Shown here one piece after another: positions 15,002 to 23,111 of a stretch of 34,741 nucleotides of DNA (the stretch's first letter is position 1; each line of letters begins with the position of its first letter). This stretch comes from Clostridiales bacterium UBA6388 (GTDB lineage: Bacteria > Bacillota > Clostridia > Oscillospirales > Oscillospiraceae): contig DJQK01000099.1 in the NCBI GenBank assembly GCA_002437575.1, positions 1,847-36,587 of the forward strand. The letters run 5' to 3'. The notes beneath the pieces are model-generated. The model ran no database searches. It saw only the letters and a program-made list of their open reading frames with translations, and was not told the origin of the DNA. The translations under genes were made by a program, and so were the position numbers.

Positions 15002-15637
15002 TTATTCAGATTCTTTGGCGGCCATGGTAGCCTGATCCGTGTTGAAATCGTGCAGTTGCGTGGGGCAGCGCAGAACGTCCAGACGTCCCTGCGCCTTGAG
15101 CCGCTGGATGATCTTTTCCCAGCCGCAGTCCATTGTCGGGCAAACCTCGCATTTGCCGTTCTTGGTGCCGCCGCAGGGGCCGTTGACAAGGCTCTTCGAG
15201 CAGGCCGTGATCGGGCAGATGCCGCCGGTCAGGTTCAAGAAGCACTCGCCGCACTGGCCGCAGTCATACTCGAGCGGCGTGACGCCCTGGAAGCCGGGCA
15301 GCTCCACGGTGTCGCAGCAGGCGTAGACGGGCTTGTCTTCGAGCATTTCGGAGATGGTCTGTACGCCGACGCCGCAGGAGAATACCAGAACGGCGTCCGC
15401 CTCGGCGATCTTCGGCATCGGGCCTCTCAGGCGCAGCGCCAGCTCGTCGGGGTTGCAGACATAGTCGGTTGTGAACGTGCCGACGACCTTGCCGGCGTCT
15501 GCCAGCTTCTTCTGCAAAGCGGCCGCTTCTTCTTCGGGGAAGCCGACTTCCTTACAGCCGTGGCAGTTGATGATGAACACCTTGCCGGTGCAGAGGGAGG
15601 TGATCGTCTCTTCGGATTTGAGTCTCGTAATCAGCAT
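15002..15637 (-). CDS. metV: MetV-type zinc/iron-sulfur subunit of methylene-THF reductase
   Basis: Protein of 211 residues, cysteine-rich, of the methylene-THF reductase C-terminal (MetV) family. Its C-terminal half has CGQCGECFLNLTGGICP, then CSKSLVNGPCGGTKNGKCE and MDCGWEKI. The N-terminal half has NCHGCKE and FSCGVGVQTI. It partners MetF in acetogens. A good ribosome site (AAGGGGGAG) precedes ATG 15637. It is closely similar to the N-terminal domain of the upstream RnfC2-like protein, showing a local duplication. Confidence 0.9.
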   Translation of the reverse strand: MLITRLKSEETITSLCTGKVFIINCHGCKEVGFPEEEAAALQKKLADAGKVVGTFTTDYVCNPDELALRLRGPMPKIAEADAVLVFSCGVGVQTISEMLEDKPVYACCDTVELPGFQGVTPLEYDCGQCGECFLNLTGGICPITACSKSLVNGPCGGTKNGKCEVCPTMDCGWEKIIQRLKAQGRLDVLRCPTQLHDFNTDQATMAAKESE

Positions 15638-15650
15638 AGCATTCTCCCCC

Positions 15651-17621
15651 TTACTTCTTCTTCAGCAGGGGCATCACGAGGCCCTTGCCGGCGTTGATCT
15701 TGGAAACCAGCGGGATCTTGGACGAGCAGATGTACTCGCAGCACTTGCAGGAGAAGCAGTCCATGATGTTAAGCGACAGCAGCTTCTCCGCGTCGCCCAG
15801 CTGACCGTACTTGTAGAGCTCCAGCGGCTGAAGCTCCATCGGACAAACGTCCACACAGCGTCCGCACTTGATGCACTCTTTTTCCTCGGTATGGTCGGCA
15901 GCGATCGCGATGACGCCGTTGGAGCCCTTGATAATGGGCACGTTCGTGTCCTTCAGCGGAGCGCCCATCATCGGGCCGCCCATCTTCAGAACGACGTCGT
16001 CGCCCGTAATGCCGCCGCAGTGGTCGATGAGCGACTGCACATTGGTGCCGAGCTTGACCATGTAGTTGCCGGGGGTGCGGATAAACTCACCCGTGACGCA
16101 GACCACGCGCTCGATCAGCGGCATACCCTTCTGGATGGCGTCGGAAATGGCCTTGGCGGTGGAGGTGTTGCTCACCACGCAGCCGACGTCGGCCGGAAGC
16201 TTTCCGCTCGGGACCTGACGGCCCATGACCTTCTTGATGAGCATCTTTTCAGCGCCCTCGGGGTACTGGGTCTTCGCGGCAACGACGCGGATGTTGTCAT
16301 ACGGCGCGACCTTTTCTTCCATCAGCGCGATGGCGTCGGGCTTGTTGTCCTCAATGAGGATCACGCCCTCGGGCGCGGAGACGGCCTTCATCATCGCCCG
16401 CAGGCCGAAGACGATATCGTCTGCGTACTCGAGCATGATGCGGTGGTCGGCGGTCAGATACGGCTCGCACTCGGAGCCGTTGATGAGAACAGCGTCGATG
16501 GGCTTGCCGGGCTTCAGCTTGACATAGGTGGGGAAGGTTGCGCCGCCCATGCCGACGATGCCCTTTTCCTTGACGATCTCAATGATCTCGTCTGCGGTGA
16601 GCTCTTCGAGCGGCTTGTTGGGAACGACGGACGGATCGAGCGTGTTTTTGCCATCATTTTTGATGACGACGCTCATGACGCCGGGGCCCTTGTTCGGATG
16701 CGTATGCGGCTCGACGGCGACAACGGTGCCGCTGACGCTCGCGTGAACAGGAGCGCCGATGAAGCCCGCCTGCTCGCCGATGAGCTGGCCGACGTTCACA
16801 TGATCGCCGGGGTTGACGACAGGGTTGGCCGGTGCGCCGATATGCATCGCCAGGGGAATGATGACGGTGTCGGGCTCAGGGAACTTCTGGAGCGCCAGAT
16901 GCTCGGTGTAGTCCTTATGCTCGGTGGGATGAACGCCGCCGTAGAAGCCTTCATAACGTTTTGCGCGCGCCTCTGCGACGTAAGCCTTGATCTCCTCCAC
17001 GCCGGCGACGGAATAGTCGCGCAGCTGGACGGGCTGGTTGAGGAATTCTTCTGTCCGCCCCTGTTTTTCCAGGCGCTGATAGATCTTCTCCCACGCACAG
17101 TCCTTTTTGGGATCGATCTCGCACTTGCCGTTCTTTGCACCGCCGCACTGGCCGTTGACAAGGCTCTTCGTGCAGTCCACGATGGGACAGATGCCGCCGG
17201 TCGCGTTGAGGTAGCACTGGGCGCACGCACCGCAGGTCTTCTTCGTCAGCGCCATGCCATGGTGGCCGATGTAGTTCAGGGAATTGGTCGCGGTAAACGT
17301 GGGGACGGTTTCCAGGTCGGCGACTGTCTGCACGCCGAGGCCGCAGGAAATGACCACAACGTTCTCGGTCCCTTCGGGAACGATCCCGGCCAGCTTCTTT
17401 TCGGTCTGGACCTTGTTGCACAGGAAGTCTACCTTGACAGATCCGGTGAGGTGCTTGCCCTGCGCCTGCGCGATCTCGGCAAAGCAGCCGCAATCCGGCT
17501 CGTCGGTGGTGTCGAACTCTTTGAAGCACTTGTTGCACGCAACGACAAAGAAGTTATCCTTCCCGGCCAGCATGGCTGCAAGCTCTTCCTTGCTCTTTAA
17601 CACGTACTTGGTATAATCCAC
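15651..17621 (-). CDS. rnfC2: RnfC2-like NADH-binding subunit fused to an N-terminal MetV-like domain
   Basis: Protein of 656 residues. Residues 1-215 are MetV-like (CGACAQCYLNATGGICP near 130-146, LVNGQCGG, DCAWEKI). Residues 222-560 are RnfC-like, with a lipoyl-like HINVGQ-type region (NPGDHVNVGQLIGEQ), the FMN/NADH motif GMGGATFPTYVKL (357-369) and INGSECEPYLTADHR (381-395). Two ferredoxin-type sites follow: Cys583/586/589/593 and Cys622/625/628/632. It probably transfers electrons from NADH to MetV-MetF; it lacks the other Rnf membrane subunits, which are not nearby. GTG start at 17621 with GAGGGTGAT upstream. First gene of the operon. Confidence 0.9.
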   Translation of the reverse strand: MDYTKYVLKSKEELAAMLAGKDNFFVVACNKCFKEFDTTDEPDCGCFAEIAQAQGKHLTGSVKVDFLCNKVQTEKKLAGIVPEGTENVVVISCGLGVQTVADLETVPTFTATNSLNYIGHHGMALTKKTCGACAQCYLNATGGICPIVDCTKSLVNGQCGGAKNGKCEIDPKKDCAWEKIYQRLEKQGRTEEFLNQPVQLRDYSVAGVEEIKAYVAEARAKRYEGFYGGVHPTEHKDYTEHLALQKFPEPDTVIIPLAMHIGAPANPVVNPGDHVNVGQLIGEQAGFIGAPVHASVSGTVVAVEPHTHPNKGPGVMSVVIKNDGKNTLDPSVVPNKPLEELTADEIIEIVKEKGIVGMGGATFPTYVKLKPGKPIDAVLINGSECEPYLTADHRIMLEYADDIVFGLRAMMKAVSAPEGVILIEDNKPDAIALMEEKVAPYDNIRVVAAKTQYPEGAEKMLIKKVMGRQVPSGKLPADVGCVVSNTSTAKAISDAIQKGMPLIERVVCVTGEFIRTPGNYMVKLGTNVQSLIDHCGGITGDDVVLKMGGPMMGAPLKDTNVPIIKGSNGVIAIAADHTEEKECIKCGRCVDVCPMELQPLELYKYGQLGDAEKLLSLNIMDCFSCKCCEYICSSKIPLVSKINAGKGLVMPLLKKK

Positions 17622-17680
17622 AAAATATCACCCTCTTACACATTTGTTCTTCGTTTGGGAGCAAACGATTTCCGCCTACG

Positions 17681-17710
17681 ATTATAGCACACACGCGTTG
17701 TAAAAGTCTA
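17681..17710 (-). promoter_or_regulatory. Promoter of the rnfC2-metV-metF operon
   Basis: On the minus strand an extended -10 TGCTATAAT (TATAAT 17681-17686) with TAGACT (17705-17710) 18 bases upstream. The leader is about 50-60 bases. Confidence 0.6.
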
Positions 17711-17818
17711 GTATAGAGTACGATATCTTTTTGAATCCCGATTATTTTGTCCAAAACGGTTAAAATTGGCTAACTTTTTTGTGGCATTTTTCTGGTTTGC
17801 GGCAGGTACGCGGCCCAC

Positions 17819-17847
17819 TTGACAAACCGCCTCGCAGAATGTATTCT
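17819..17847 (+). promoter_or_regulatory. Promoter of the membrane-anchored hypothetical gene
   Basis: Perfect TTGACA (17819-17824), 17 bases and TATTCT (17842-17847), about 44 bases before the start at 17891. Confidence 0.6.
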
Positions 17848-17890
17848 GAAGCAGAAGATTGGGAAATTTGGTTTGCAGAGGAGAAAACCC

Positions 17891-18541
17891 ATGACAAGAC
17901 GGGGAAAATATACGCTCTGCGCCCTGGTTCTGGCCGCACTTGCGGCGCTGGCGCTCTTCTGCTACGGAAAGCAGCCGAAGGACTATCCCCTGGCGGGCGC
18001 AAACGTCCGCGATCTTGACGCTGCGGCGCTCACCGAAACGATCGCGAAGGACAAAAAGCTTTCCGACGCATCGCAGCTTTATGTAGACATCGGCCATTTT
18101 GAGATCGTTCTTACGGAAAAGCTCGACTGGGAAGAGGGCTGCCCGCTCTACGTGCAGTTTCTCTATGAGAAAAATGGGAAATACAAGGCCGCGCAGCTCA
18201 GCCCATTCCCGGAAGCGGAAAAATACAGCATTACGCAGTCGAGCAGCTGGCATGAACCAGACAGCCTCTATCATTTGCAGGACTTTCTGGAAGCCCTGCA
18301 ATATATGCCGCAGGAGGAAATTCACGCCCTTCAGCCGGACGCCGACCATTACCGCGTGCAGCTGACGCAGGAAGGCACGCCGGAGGATTCTGACCGGTCG
18401 ATCACCTACTCGCCGGACGGTGCAGCAGAGATCGACGGCTGGTATATTCACCTGACGCTCTACCCCATGCACGCCAACGAAGAAAGCTCCGGGTATTCCG
18501 GATCCCCGGAGGAAGCCATCGAGCTTTTCTACGGCAGATAG
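17891..18541 (+). CDS. Membrane-anchored extracellular protein of unknown function
   Basis: Protein of 216 residues with one N-terminal hydrophobic segment (about 8-24, CALVLAALAALALFCYG) and no lipobox or clear signal cleavage site, so probably anchored with its bulk outside. The exported part is acidic, mixed alpha/beta (VDIGHFEIVLTEKLDWEEG; YVQFLYEKNGKYKAAQLSPF; GWYIHLTLYPM). No family is recognised. ATG 17891 follows AGAGGAG; an in-frame upstream ATG at 17819 overlaps the promoter and is rejected. Monocistronic, with its own promoter and terminator. Confidence 0.75.
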   Translation: MTRRGKYTLCALVLAALAALALFCYGKQPKDYPLAGANVRDLDAAALTETIAKDKKLSDASQLYVDIGHFEIVLTEKLDWEEGCPLYVQFLYEKNGKYKAAQLSPFPEAEKYSITQSSSWHEPDSLYHLQDFLEALQYMPQEEIHALQPDADHYRVQLTQEGTPEDSDRSITYSPDGAAEIDGWYIHLTLYPMHANEESSGYSGSPEEAIELFYGR

Positions 18542-18548
18542 AAAACGG

Positions 18549-18584
18549 CCCCACGGCAAGAAAACTTGCGGTGGGGTTATTTTA
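18549..18584. terminator. Terminator between convergent genes
   Basis: Twelve-bp stem with one mismatch (18549-18560/18565-18576), AAAA loop, then TTATTTTA. It serves the hypothetical gene and possibly the convergent transferase gene, whose stop codon it adjoins. Confidence 0.8.
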
Positions 18585-19218
18585 TCGAAACGAACTCCAA
18601 TTCCGGCCTTTCTCCGCGCGAACACAGGCAGAGCCGGCAGCCGCCCAGCCGGTACTCGTGCAGAAAGGGCACGTTTTCCGGCAGCTCCAGCGAAGCGCCA
18701 TTTTCCGTCAAGCGAACGCAAAACGAGGAAAACGGCACGTGCAGCCCGCCGCCCAGATACTTTGTATACGCCTCCTTCGCCGTCCAGAGCCGCAGCCGCG
18801 CGTCGGCCTGCTCGAAAACCGGCAGCGTTTGCAGAAACGAGACCTCGTCCGGATGAAAAAAGCGTTCGGCGACAGCGCCGGTGATCCGAGCCGTTTCAAC
18901 ATCCGCGCCCACTGGAAAAGCGTCCAACGCGCAGACGGCAAACGCCCCCGCGTGGCTGAGCGAAAATTCCGGCCCGCCGGGAAGATACGGCTTGCCCCAT
19001 TCGTTTTCTGAAAAAATCTGGTTCTCCGCCGGAATGCCCGCGTCCATGAGCGCCCGCCGCAGCAAGAGCCCCACGCCGGTAAGCCTTGCGGCGTCTTCTT
19101 CCTTGCGGCAGGAAAGCACGCGCCTTTGCCGCGCCTGCGGCAGCTCCGGCAGAAATTCCCGCCAGCGGTTTTCTTGCAGAAGACCCTGCAAATTCAAAAC
19201 GAGAAGCCGTGTGCGCAT
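18577..19218 (-). CDS. 4'-phosphopantetheinyl transferase, Sfp type
   Basis: Transfers phosphopantetheine from CoA to acyl- or peptidyl-carrier proteins. The 213 residues carry the magnesium site VGADVE (Asp106, Glu108) and WTAKEAYTK (Trp145, Lys148, Glu149, Lys153), and SLSHAGAFAVCAL fits the conserved histidine strand. The length is a little short for Sfp (about 224). ATG 19218 with GGAGG upstream is chosen; the longer frame starts inside the divergent LysM gene. No carrier protein or synthetase gene is nearby, so it may serve fatty acid synthesis or an unlinked pathway. Confidence 0.9.
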   Translation of the reverse strand: MRTRLLVLNLQGLLQENRWREFLPELPQARQRRVLSCRKEEDAARLTGVGLLLRRALMDAGIPAENQIFSENEWGKPYLPGGPEFSLSHAGAFAVCALDAFPVGADVETARITGAVAERFFHPDEVSFLQTLPVFEQADARLRLWTAKEAYTKYLGGGLHVPFSSFCVRLTENGASLELPENVPFLHEYRLGGCRLCLCSRGERPELEFVSIK

Positions 19219-19254
19219 AGATCCCTCCGTGCGGCAATGTCCGCGCCGGTTTTC

Positions 19255-19283
19255 AGTATAGCGCAGAACGGCCCGCAAGACAA
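19255..19283 (-). promoter_or_regulatory. Promoter of the phosphopantetheinyl transferase gene
   Basis: On the minus strand TTGTCT (19278-19283), 17 bases and TATACT (19255-19260), about 37 bases before the start. Confidence 0.6.
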
Positions 19284-19360
19284 GCGTCCACACGCTTTCC
19301 GGGCGATTTTGGAACAAAACCGGCCGGAAACCTGCATACAATGGCCGTGAGGTGATCATC

Positions 19361-20206
19361 ATGCAGATCCATGTGGTGCAGGCCGGCCAGACGCTCTGGC
19401 AAATCGCGCAGGCTTACAACGTGCAGCCGGGGATACTCGCGCGGTTCAACGGCCTGCGCGAACCCTACCGGCTGAGCGTGGGACAGAGCCTTCTGATCCT
19501 GCGGCCGGAAGCGCTTTATACGGTCGTATCCGGCGACACGGTTTTCGCCATCGCACGGAAATTTGGCCTGACGGCGAACGAACTTTACCGGATGAACCCC
19601 GGCCTTGCCGCCCAGACGCGGCTCTATCCCGGGCAGGTGCTCGTCACGAAGCTGGAAGACGAACCGGCAGAACAGACCTATCTCATGGGCTACGCCTACC
19701 CATGGGTGAGCGAACCGGTTTTACGCGACATTCTCCCCTATGCGAATGCCCTCGCGCCGTTTACCTACGGCTTCACGGAAGCAGGCGAGCTGGTAGAGCC
19801 CGACGACGCGCTGCTTTTGTCGCTTGCCCGCGAGTCTGACACGCAGGCGCTTCTGCACCTGTCGACGCTCACCGAGCAGGGAAACTTTTCTTCTGCCCGC
19901 GCCGCCGCCGTCCTGCAAAACGACGCTGCGCGGGAAAACCTGATTTCAAACACCGCGCGCACCATGCGCGAAAAGGGTTTTTCCGGCGTTGACGTGGACT
20001 TTGAGTATCTGGGAAGAGAACTGGCGCAAAGCTACGCGGCATTTTTGGAAGAACTCGCTCCGCGCGTGCATGGATCGGGCGGCGTTCTCATGGCGGCGCT
20101 TGCTCCTAAAACCGCCGACGACCAGCCCGGCACGCTCTACGAGGGCCACGATTACGCCGCAATAGGCGCCGCCTGCGACCAGGTGCTGCTGATGACGTAT
20201 GGATAG
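19361..20206 (+). CDS. LysM-GH18 protein (spore germination YaaH/SleL type), truncated at its 3' end
   Basis: The 281 residues have two LysM peptidoglycan-binding repeats (3-47: VQAGQTLWQIAQAYNVQPGI; 54-98: VVSGDTVFAIARKFG...YPGQVLV), then a GH18 catalytic domain from about 107. The catalytic signature GVDVDFEYLG is present. The frame stops at LLMTYG, where GH18 relatives continue for another 100-150 residues (Trp/Gly-rich loop, substrate-binding barrel strands). The stop lies at the junction with recombinase-carrying DNA, so an insertion probably removed the 3' part. ATG 19361 has GAGGTG six bases upstream. A CATACAAT upstream resembles sporulation -10 elements. The product is probably non-functional as a hydrolase. 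Confidence 0.85.
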   Translation: MQIHVVQAGQTLWQIAQAYNVQPGILARFNGLREPYRLSVGQSLLILRPEALYTVVSGDTVFAIARKFGLTANELYRMNPGLAAQTRLYPGQVLVTKLEDEPAEQTYLMGYAYPWVSEPVLRDILPYANALAPFTYGFTEAGELVEPDDALLLSLARESDTQALLHLSTLTEQGNFSSARAAAVLQNDAARENLISNTARTMREKGFSGVDVDFEYLGRELAQSYAAFLEELAPRVHGSGGVLMAALAPKTADDQPGTLYEGHDYAAIGAACDQVLLMTYG

Positions 20207-20257
20207 ATGATATTTGCACACAAATAGTTGTATATTTTTGTTGAAAATTAAGTTTTC

Positions 20258-20292
20258 TGCGAAAATTTCGCAAAATAGGTGCTTATTGCACC
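20258..20292 (-). terminator. Hairpins downstream of the recombinase gene
   Basis: GGTGC/GCACC (20278-20282/20288-20292) is followed on the minus strand by TATTTT, then a near-palindrome TGCGAAA-A-TTTCGCA (20258-20272). It is possibly a terminator, and possibly part of the recombinase end site. Confidence 0.45.
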
Positions 20293-20300
20293 ACGCATAG

Positions 20301-21983
20301 TCACGAACATAACACAGTTTCCTGTTCGTGAACTACCTTTGCCAGACCGCACAGCTTCTCATACTCATCTGCAAAGCGGAAGTAAATATCGACATGCTGT
20401 TTGTCGTGGAAGACCACTTTCTGAATGAGCTGATTTACCGTATCCCAGTCCAGCTTTTGAATATTGCCATATCTCTGAAAGAATGCTACAAACTCGTCGT
20501 CCTGCTGCCGTGCTTCTTTGATCTGAAGCAGACTCCGATTCATTTGCTCGATTTTTGCCTCCTGTACGGCAATTTCATCTTCATACCGCTTTTGAAATTG
20601 AAGATATTGCTCTTTCAGAATAAACCCACTTTGTAAATCATCATACAAGTGAAATTGCGCATCCCGTAAACGCTCCTGTTCACGCTTCGCTTTGTTGAGC
20701 GCTAACATATACTCGTTTTTTACGCTGTTCGTCGTTTTGAACTGCCGTGCAGCATCGATCACTGCTTTTACGTCGACCAGCCGGGCAATCAGTGACTGGA
20801 GGGTCTGCAAGATCAGCTCTTCCAGATATTCTTCCTTTATGGATGGGCACTGGCATTTATCAGGCGCATAGGTTCGCGTCATGCAGCGATAACGAGCGTA
20901 CCCTTGCGATACAACGCGATTCATGCTATGCCCACACGATCCGCATGAAACAAGACCAGAAAGCGGATAAACATGCGTCTGTCCTGGTGCGATCCGTGTT
21001 CGGCGGGCAAATCGTTCGTGTATGATCGCAAACTGTTCATCTGAGATGATCGGCTCATGCGTACCCTCTACAACCGTCCATTCGCTCTCGTCGGTCAGCG
21101 CCATTTTCTTGCTGCGGTAAGAAACACTTTTGTGTTTGCCCTGCACCATATTCCCGATGTAGACCTCATTTTTCAGAATCGTTGCGACGGTGTTGGCTGC
21201 CCATGTCCGGATTTTGCTGCTCTTTTGATCGTGCGTAATGAAGCTCTTGCAACCATCGCGGATTTTGAAATCGCCCGGCGTCATAACCTGCATTGCGTTC
21301 AGGCGCTTTGCAATCGAGCTGGCGGACATTCCGCCTTCATACCAGTCAAAGATCTTCCGCACGATTTCCGCCTGTTCTTCGTCTACCACGAGCTTGTGAT
21401 GATCGGCTGGGTCTTTCTGATAACCAAACGGCGCGTAGTTCCCGATGAACTCGCCGCGTTCGCGTTTCATGGTCAGCGTACATTTGATTTTAATGGAAAG
21501 CTGGCGAATATAATCGTCGTTGACGATATTGGAAAAGGATACGATCGCGCTGCAATACCCGCGCGGGTCTTTGACGCTGTCGAGGTTGTTCAGAACGGAA
21601 ATCACCCGGACGCCCTTTTGCGGAAAGTAATCCTCCATCAGCCGCCCCAGCTCCGGGTAATTTCGCCCCAGCCGGGAGTTATCCTTGAAGATGATGCAGT
21701 TGATCTTTCCGCACTCGATGTCGCGGATCATATCCTGATACCGCGGACGGTTGAAGCTGCCGCCTGCGTAACCGTCATCAGAATAGACGGTCACAGACTC
21801 GATCTGTTCGCCCTGCTCCCGCAGATAATCCAGATGCTTCTGGTTGATGCTGTGCTGGTTCTGGATGCTGTCGCTCTCCGGCTTGTCCCCGTCTTCCTTG
21901 CTGAGCCGGTTGTATTCTCCCACGCTCCATTTCGTTGTAAGATGATCTGGTTTCTCTTTCTTTTTGTTTTGCACAAAGGTCAT
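20301..21983 (-). CDS. Large serine recombinase (TnpX-like)
   Basis: Site-specific recombinase of 560 residues that excises and inserts elements. The resolvase domain (about 20-165) has YNRLSKED with the likely nucleophile Ser28, then NSRLGRNYPELGRLMEDYFP. The recombinase domain follows (YAPFGYQKDP..., 180-290; YPLSGLVSCGSCG...), with a zinc ribbon Cys347, Cys350, Cys367 and Cys377/379, then a long coiled coil (about 420-495). Length and architecture fit the Tn4451 TnpX group. ATG 21983 has AGAAAGGAG upstream. Its promoter carries a perfect inverted repeat. It lies next to the broken GH18 gene and points towards it. Confidence 0.93.
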   Translation of the reverse strand: MTFVQNKKKEKPDHLTTKWSVGEYNRLSKEDGDKPESDSIQNQHSINQKHLDYLREQGEQIESVTVYSDDGYAGGSFNRPRYQDMIRDIECGKINCIIFKDNSRLGRNYPELGRLMEDYFPQKGVRVISVLNNLDSVKDPRGYCSAIVSFSNIVNDDYIRQLSIKIKCTLTMKRERGEFIGNYAPFGYQKDPADHHKLVVDEEQAEIVRKIFDWYEGGMSASSIAKRLNAMQVMTPGDFKIRDGCKSFITHDQKSSKIRTWAANTVATILKNEVYIGNMVQGKHKSVSYRSKKMALTDESEWTVVEGTHEPIISDEQFAIIHERFARRTRIAPGQTHVYPLSGLVSCGSCGHSMNRVVSQGYARYRCMTRTYAPDKCQCPSIKEEYLEELILQTLQSLIARLVDVKAVIDAARQFKTTNSVKNEYMLALNKAKREQERLRDAQFHLYDDLQSGFILKEQYLQFQKRYEDEIAVQEAKIEQMNRSLLQIKEARQQDDEFVAFFQRYGNIQKLDWDTVNQLIQKVVFHDKQHVDIYFRFADEYEKLCGLAKVVHEQETVLCS

Positions 21984-22013
21984 GGTTTCTCCTTTCTGCC
22001 GAACAAATAAGAA

Positions 22014-22047
22014 ACAGTATTTGCAATATTATTATAGCAAATACTGT
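22014..22047. promoter_or_regulatory. Inverted repeat operator around the recombinase -10
   Basis: ACAGTATTTGC (22014-22024) and GCAAATACTGT (22037-22047) are perfect 11-bp inverted arms flanking the 12 bases that contain the -10 TATAAT on the minus strand. Confidence 0.65.
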
Positions 22048-22059
22048 CCAAATTCTCAA
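22031..22059 (-). promoter_or_regulatory. Promoter of the recombinase gene
   Basis: On the minus strand TTGAGA (22054-22059), 17 bases and TATAAT (22031-22036). The -35 overlaps the stop codon of the upstream small ORF. Confidence 0.7.
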
Positions 22060-22202
22060 CTTTTCGATGATTTTTCAATATGTTTTTCTAAAATACGCAC
22101 CATACATTCCTGCAAGGTAACGCTGCCGGGAGAGAAGTGCAGACGAATCGTCACGCCGTCTTCACGTTTGACCTCCCGAGCGTAGTTGTGGGTAGTTTCC
22201 AT
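22056..22202 (-). CDS. TnpW-like small transposon protein
   Basis: A 48-residue product, METTHNYAREVKREDG..., then TIRLHFSPGSVTLQECMVRILEKHIEKSS. The pattern of a short beta-hairpin with HFS followed by an amphipathic helix resembles the TnpW family found beside TnpX-type recombinases. ATG 22202 has a GGGGG upstream, a weak site. Its role in the family is unknown. It ends in the recombinase promoter. Confidence 0.6.
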   Translation of the reverse strand: METTHNYAREVKREDGVTIRLHFSPGSVTLQECMVRILEKHIEKSSKS

Positions 22203-22256
22203 TTGCGTCGCCCCCTTGCTGCAATCTATGAAACCGTGCATGGATTCATACGGCAA

Positions 22257-22787
22257 AGCCTTAAAAATCTATGCTGCGTACTTTGCTTTTCTCATAGATC
22301 AATCAGACGGCGGCGGCAAACCGCTCCATAGGCTCTTACCTCCCTCCATGCTTATGGCGGGGCGTTCTACGCTGTGACGCATAGCCAACGCAAGTATCAT
22401 TATCCTTTGCATATGGTCGTCGCCTACAAGCCTGCCGCAGCTTGTCCGCAATGCTGGCGTCTGCCGCTCCGCTCCGGAATCGGTTCACCCCCTGTTCCAT
22501 CGCATCCCCGCGCACCCATCGCTGGCTCGCACATACAAAAACGTATCTGTATGACCCTATTCAGTTGACAAACGGGATTGTCAGCCCGCAAAAGCGTATT
22601 GATTGTTAATGCGCTTTTCCAGAATGACAACTTACCTGAAAGCGATGGCTGCCCCGTAGATTAGGCAGCTCATCTTGAAGAATTGAGATCGTTTGCCGCG
22701 TATTACATAGAGCTATTTTGAATTGCGTTTCACCGTGAGACGCAATTGGACAATGTTTGACTGTTGTCGCGCAAAGAGAATATTGGT
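22257..22787. other. Stretch without a supportable gene in the element
   Basis: About 530 bases with only short overlapping frames of low-complexity codon use. A perfect-looking hairpin with one G-U pair lies at 22721-22732/22736-22747 (AATTGCGTTTCA, loop CCG). The composition differs from flanking genes. It might be a decayed mobilisation gene or a control region; I could not recognise either. Confidence 0.4.
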
Positions 22788-23111
22788 CTATTCCTGCCGA
22801 TCCGCCCAAAGCTTTGCCGATATCAACGTAATCAGCTCCTTTGCTGTAGGCGGCTCTTCAATCCAGTAAGCGCGTAACTCGCGCCGTCTTCCGTTCATCC
22901 AAATATCCTTGGCCGCACGATTCAACGCCTTTGAAACTGCTGCATTTGTACGTTTTCCTGTACGTCTTCTAACCTCATTGCAAAGAAATTGCATTTGGGG
23001 AACATTAGGCTGATATTCAATTGCAATATCAATTGCGTGGCATAAAATGCAATAGCACTCCTTACCACGCGTCTCGACGATGGAGTATATAGCGTTCTGG
23101 ACATCCTTCAT
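22788..23111 (-). CDS. Small protein resembling the Spo0A C-terminal DNA-binding domain
   Basis: Protein of 107 residues. Its pattern follows the Spo0A effector domain in order: YCILCHAIDIAIEYQP (compare the YLRDAI helix), FLCNEVRRRTGKRTNAAVSKAL (compare the recognition helix TPSRVERAI), then AKDIWMNGRRREL (compare HAIEVAW), and PPTAKELITLISAKLWA (compare TNSEFIAMVADKL). There is no receiver domain. It would be a stand-alone DNA-binding protein carried by the element, perhaps interfering with sporulation control or regulating the element. Similarity is by eye. AAAGGAATG lies upstream of ATG 23111. Confidence 0.6.
   Translation of the reverse strand: MKDVQNAIYSIVETRGKECYCILCHAIDIAIEYQPNVPQMQFLCNEVRRRTGKRTNAAVSKALNRAAKDIWMNGRRRELRAYWIEEPPTAKELITLISAKLWADRQE

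Noticed and set aside
15471..17600. Long plus-strand frame of 709 codons opposite rnfC2
   Set aside because: Shadow frame; the minus strand holds clear RnfC and ferredoxin motifs.
19334..19341. CATACAAT as a sporulation sigma promoter for the LysM-GH18 gene
   Set aside because: The -10-like element fits sigma-E type promoters but no matching -35 was found at the right spacing.
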